Part shown: piece after piece, positions 61,498 to 64,000 of the stretch
Layout: each line of letters starts with the position of its first letter
Numbering within the stretch: the first letter of the stretch is position 1
Assembly: GCF_001679665.1 (NCBI RefSeq)
Contig: NZ_CP013244.1
Span: 1,806,980 to 1,870,979, forward strand
Source: Candidatus Viadribacter manganicus
GTDB taxonomy: Bacteria; Pseudomonadota; Alphaproteobacteria; Caulobacterales; Aquidulcibacteraceae
DNA length: 64,000 nt
Reading direction: 5' to 3'
Made by a program: the position numbers and the translations under genes
The notes under the pieces: generated by a model
Database searches by the model: none
What the model saw: only the letters and a program-made list of their open reading frames with translations
Told to the model about the DNA's origin: nothing

Positions 61498-62178
61498 ATG
61501 GCACTCTCGGATCTACTGACCGCTGACGAGCAAGAGCTCGCAGAGCACTACCCGAACCGGGTCGAACACGCGGCCGACGGTATCGTGCATGCGGTTGGGA
61601 TCATTGCCGCATTGGTTGGCGGCGGACTTCTGGTTGCGGTCGCGTTGGTCAATCGCGGCGTGCCGATGGCGACTGCCGGCGCAATTTACGCGATGTGCCT
61701 GATGGCGATGCTCGCCGCCTCGGCCATCTACAATCTCACCAAACCCTCCCGGTATCGCCGCGTGCTGCGTCGGATCGATGAAGCAGCGATCTTTTTGATG
61801 ATCGCAGGCTCCTACACCCCATTCACCGTGAAGCTGCTGCCGCCTAATTTTGCTGTGGCGGTCACGGTGGCGATCTGGGTAGCGGCGCTCGCGGGCGCTG
61901 CAGGCAAAGTGTTCGCCACCAACCTCTCCGACCGGGCGTGGTGCTTTATCTATCTGGCGTTTGGCTGGCTGGCGGTGCTGATCCTTGGGCCGGTGGTGCC
62001 GACTTTGCCGCCGCTCGCGATTGCAATGCTGGTGGTGGCCGGCGTCACCTATTCAGGGGGCGTGCTACTCTATCTGAACCACGCCATCCCCTTTCGCCGC
62101 GCACTCTGGCATGCATGCGTCATCATCGGCGCTGCTGGGCATTACGGTGCGGTGATGATCGGACTGGTTCTGAGCTAA
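61498..62178 (+). CDS. trhA: TrhA/hemolysin III (PAQR-family) membrane protein
   Basis: The 226-residue protein has seven hydrophobic segments and the PAQR/HlyIII marks: EHAADGIVHAVGIIAAL, YNLTKPSRYRRVLRRIDEAAIFLMIAGSYTPF and the terminal RALWHACVIIGAAGHYGAVM. It is thought to act in membrane energetics or lipid sensing rather than as a hemolysin. Its stop interlocks with that of the serine hydrolase as CTAA. Confidence 0.9.
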   Translation: MALSDLLTADEQELAEHYPNRVEHAADGIVHAVGIIAALVGGGLLVAVALVNRGVPMATAGAIYAMCLMAMLAASAIYNLTKPSRYRRVLRRIDEAAIFLMIAGSYTPFTVKLLPPNFAVAVTVAIWVAALAGAAGKVFATNLSDRAWCFIYLAFGWLAVLILGPVVPTLPPLAIAMLVVAGVTYSGGVLLYLNHAIPFRRALWHACVIIGAAGHYGAVMIGLVLS

Positions 62179-63443
62179 CCGAAACGGCGCGCAAGCGCCT
62201 GAACAGCAGCGCCATGGATAACGTCAGTCGCGACATTGCTCGCAACCGGGTGCGATCCGAACTTCGCCATCACCAAATTGAGCTCCGGGCAAATTAGCAT
62301 GCGCTGGCCGCGCACGCCGAGCATCCACACAGAGCCAAAGTGATCATGTGTGCACCAGAACTGGCTCTTATAGGACCAACCCTGTCGCGTGACCGAGTTG
62401 CTGCGCGCGAACGCTTCACGATCACCGCCGGTAAAAATGGAGGCGATCACTTCGGCCGGAAGCGCTTGCTGTGAGCCCACGCGACCGCCCCGGCGAATGG
62501 CTTCTCCGAAACGGACGAAATCGCGCAACGTCACATTGAGACCCATGCTGGCGATTTCCATGCCTGCCGCATCGATCGTGAAATACGACGCACCCTCAGC
62601 GCCGATCTTTGAATAGATTTCCTCGGCATGCAGCTGCGACAGCGACTTGCCCGACACCCGTTGCACGATCCAACCGAGCACATCACTGCTCGCTGAGCGA
62701 TATGCGAAAGTATGTCCCGCCGGATGATCGCGCACACTCAGCGTCTGCAGCGAAGCGTAGGCCCCGCGCGGCGGATTTGCAGGATCATGCGGCGACAGGC
62801 CCATCTGATAGGCATGACGATAAATGTCGGCTGTGTAGTCCGTGTAGTCCTCACTGAAATGCACGCCGTCCGTCATGTCCGCGACTTCCCGCACGGTGGC
62901 GGCGGCATAAGCGGTGTTCGCCATCTCCGGCAGATAAGATTCTACCGTGCGTGAGAAGTCGAGCTGACCGCGTGAGGCGAGGATTTCAGCGAGGAAGCCG
63001 CAATAGGACTTAGTGCACGAGAACAGCAGATGCTGGTGATGCGGCTCCATGCCGTCGAAATAGCGCTCGAACACGACGCCGCCGTTGTGCAGCACGATCG
63101 CGGCATCAGTGTGTGTGGAGGATAGGAAGTCGTCCCAGGTGATCTCACCGGTTTCGGTTTGAAGGCGAACATCGTCAAACGATTGCGGCGATTCCCGAAG
63201 CGCAATCGGATGCCGGATTGCGGGCGTTGCATCGCGCGAAGCGAAGAGTTCGCGCATGTGCCGCACGGACCACTTTGCCTGCGGATACATGTGCCAGTTG
63301 GACGGATCGACGCGCGCTGTCTCCGACGGTGGGAACCCGTGCATGTACGCGCGTGCGGTGAGTTCACCGCCCGCAGTCTGCGCTTCGCCGCCGCTTGCGA
63401 CGCCTGCTGCCGCTGCTGCGCCTAAAAGTGTTCTGCGTGTCAT
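62175..63443 (-). CDS. Secreted serine hydrolase, class C beta-lactamase fold
   Basis: The 422-residue protein has a twin-arginine-type signal (MTRRTLLGAAAAAG), then the SxxK motif SCTKS with the nucleophile, a YxS-like YRSASSDVLG and a C-terminal region with HDHFGSVWMLG. The fold is shared by penicillin-binding proteins, esterases and 6-aminohexanoate dimer hydrolase-type enzymes. The substrate is unknown. An upstream ATG at 63455 is possible. Confidence 0.88.
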   Translation of the reverse strand: MTRRTLLGAAAAAGVASGGEAQTAGGELTARAYMHGFPPSETARVDPSNWHMYPQAKWSVRHMRELFASRDATPAIRHPIALRESPQSFDDVRLQTETGEITWDDFLSSTHTDAAIVLHNGGVVFERYFDGMEPHHQHLLFSCTKSYCGFLAEILASRGQLDFSRTVESYLPEMANTAYAAATVREVADMTDGVHFSEDYTDYTADIYRHAYQMGLSPHDPANPPRGAYASLQTLSVRDHPAGHTFAYRSASSDVLGWIVQRVSGKSLSQLHAEEIYSKIGAEGASYFTIDAAGMEIASMGLNVTLRDFVRFGEAIRRGGRVGSQQALPAEVIASIFTGGDREAFARSNSVTRQGWSYKSQFWCTHDHFGSVWMLGVRGQRMLICPELNLVMAKFGSHPVASNVATDVIHGAAVQALARRFG

Positions 63444-63570
63444 GATGCCCGCCATTGATCGCCCATGAGATGAGACTAGCAGCGCAAAGCGCAATTCCAA
63501 CATCACCGTGCGGAACCCCCAGTACGCGCACCTGTTCTAGCAAGACACCCCAGAACAGGAGCAACTCCCC

Positions 63571-63936
63571 ATGCCCACAACCACCGGCCACACCAGCGCG
63601 ATCCGCGCGAAGAAAGTCATCGGTACATCCATAAAGGACACCACCGGTGAAAAGATCGGCACAGTCGAAGATCTCGTGCTCAACAAAGAGAACAACTCAA
63701 TTCTCTTCGCCGTCGTCGGTTTTGGCGGCGTTCTGAAGATCGGCGAGAAATTCCATCCACTGCCGTGGGCATCACTGAATTACGACGAAGAGGAAGACGC
63801 CTACGTGGTGCCCTACACAAAGGACGAGCTTAAATCGGCGCCGTCGGACACGATCGACGAACTCACCAAGAATGACGGCGTCGCGTATCGCGACCAGGCC
63901 TTCGCCTTCTATAAGGTTGATCACTATTGGACGTAG
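63571..63936 (+). CDS. PRC-barrel domain protein
   Basis: The 121-residue product has the PRC-barrel pattern in VIGTSIKDTTGEKIGTVEDLVLNKENNSILFAVVGFGGVLKIGEKFHPLPW. The family appears in photosynthetic reaction centres and RNA-metabolism proteins and in many stand-alone proteins of unknown role. AGGAG lies nine bases before the ATG. Confidence 0.88.
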   Translation: MPTTTGHTSAIRAKKVIGTSIKDTTGEKIGTVEDLVLNKENNSILFAVVGFGGVLKIGEKFHPLPWASLNYDEEEDAYVVPYTKDELKSAPSDTIDELTKNDGVAYRDQAFAFYKVDHYWT

Positions 63937-63955
63937 GGGATCACGACAAAATTTG

Positions 63956-63990
63956 AGGCGCGCTCGCTGGCGATAGCGGGCGCGCTTTTC
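63956..63990 (+). terminator. Terminator after the PRC-barrel gene
   Basis: GCGCGCTCGCT and AGCGGGCGCGC form a long stem with one mispair (63958-63968 and 63975-63985) and are followed by TTTTC. It ends 20 to 55 bases after the stop. Confidence 0.75.
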
Positions 63991-64000
63991 TATGTTGGAA

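Noticed and set aside
1..64000. CRISPR arrays, prophage, insertion sequences, rRNA genes
   Set aside because: I found no regularly spaced repeats, transposase, integrase, phage structural gene or rRNA sequence in the window.

Overview
This 64 kb window is a gene-dense, GC-rich bacterial chromosome segment. The gene content points to an alphaproteobacterium, most likely of the Caulobacterales/Hyphomonadaceae type. Markers are a mic60-hemY pair behind hemC-hemD, a Usg-family protein, a CC0125/CC1285-type lipoprotein, a YggT-DUF167-folD block and a CioAB-type bd oxidase. There is no prophage, insertion sequence, CRISPR array or rRNA operon. The three tRNA genes (Ala-CGC, Thr-CGU, Arg-CCG) are all on the minus strand and all read G-ending codons.

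Region 1 (1-15756) is carbon and polyamine catabolism. A 2-keto-4-pentenoate hydratase-like gene runs off the left edge and is divergent from a KDPG aldolase that has a LacI-type operator upstream. Then comes a gamma-glutamyl-putrescine locus: puuA-puuB, a divergent GntR regulator, and a nine-gene minus-strand operon (puuC, a class III aminotransferase, a second glutamine synthetase-like ligase, potF-potH-potI-potG importer, puuD, spuC-like aminotransferase). Together these genes could import putrescine, glutamylate it, oxidise it, release GABA and transaminate it.

Region 2 (15797-34574) is mixed housekeeping: a penicillin-acylase-family lipoprotein, a beta-alanine aminotransferase, a UvrD-like helicase, a damaged diguanylate cyclase, an ABC-F ATPase, NADH dehydrogenase II, an OPA-type transporter, yggT-DUF167-folD and an amino acid permease with a clear terminator.

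Region 3 (34575-47128) holds a frameshifted conserved-looking gene, phhB, cydAB with a tiny DUF2474-like gene, an SDR, secreted proteins, a patatin-bdhA pair, a DUF350-protease-pyrF run, and gpsA divergent from a TetR regulator with a perfect palindrome between them.

Region 4 (47129-54400) has two unannotated 38-residue hydrophobic peptides, then tsaD divergent from hemC-hemD-mic60-hemY, followed by a C69 peptidase gene broken by a frameshift that separates its catalytic cysteine from the rest.

Region 5 (54400-64000) is a looser accessory stretch of small lipoproteins, three unrecognised proteins, two tRNAs, a lactate-dehydrogenase-type flavoenzyme, usg, a TrhA/hemolysin III protein, a serine hydrolase and a PRC-barrel protein.

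The strongest candidates for something undescribed are the twin 38-residue peptides with a hairpin masking a ribosome-binding site, the aminotransferase wedged into the polyamine operon, the CTG start of the DUF167 gene, and the shared sequence just 3' of the CCA end of all three tRNA genes. Three genes carry reading-frame breaks, which may be real decay or sequencing errors.
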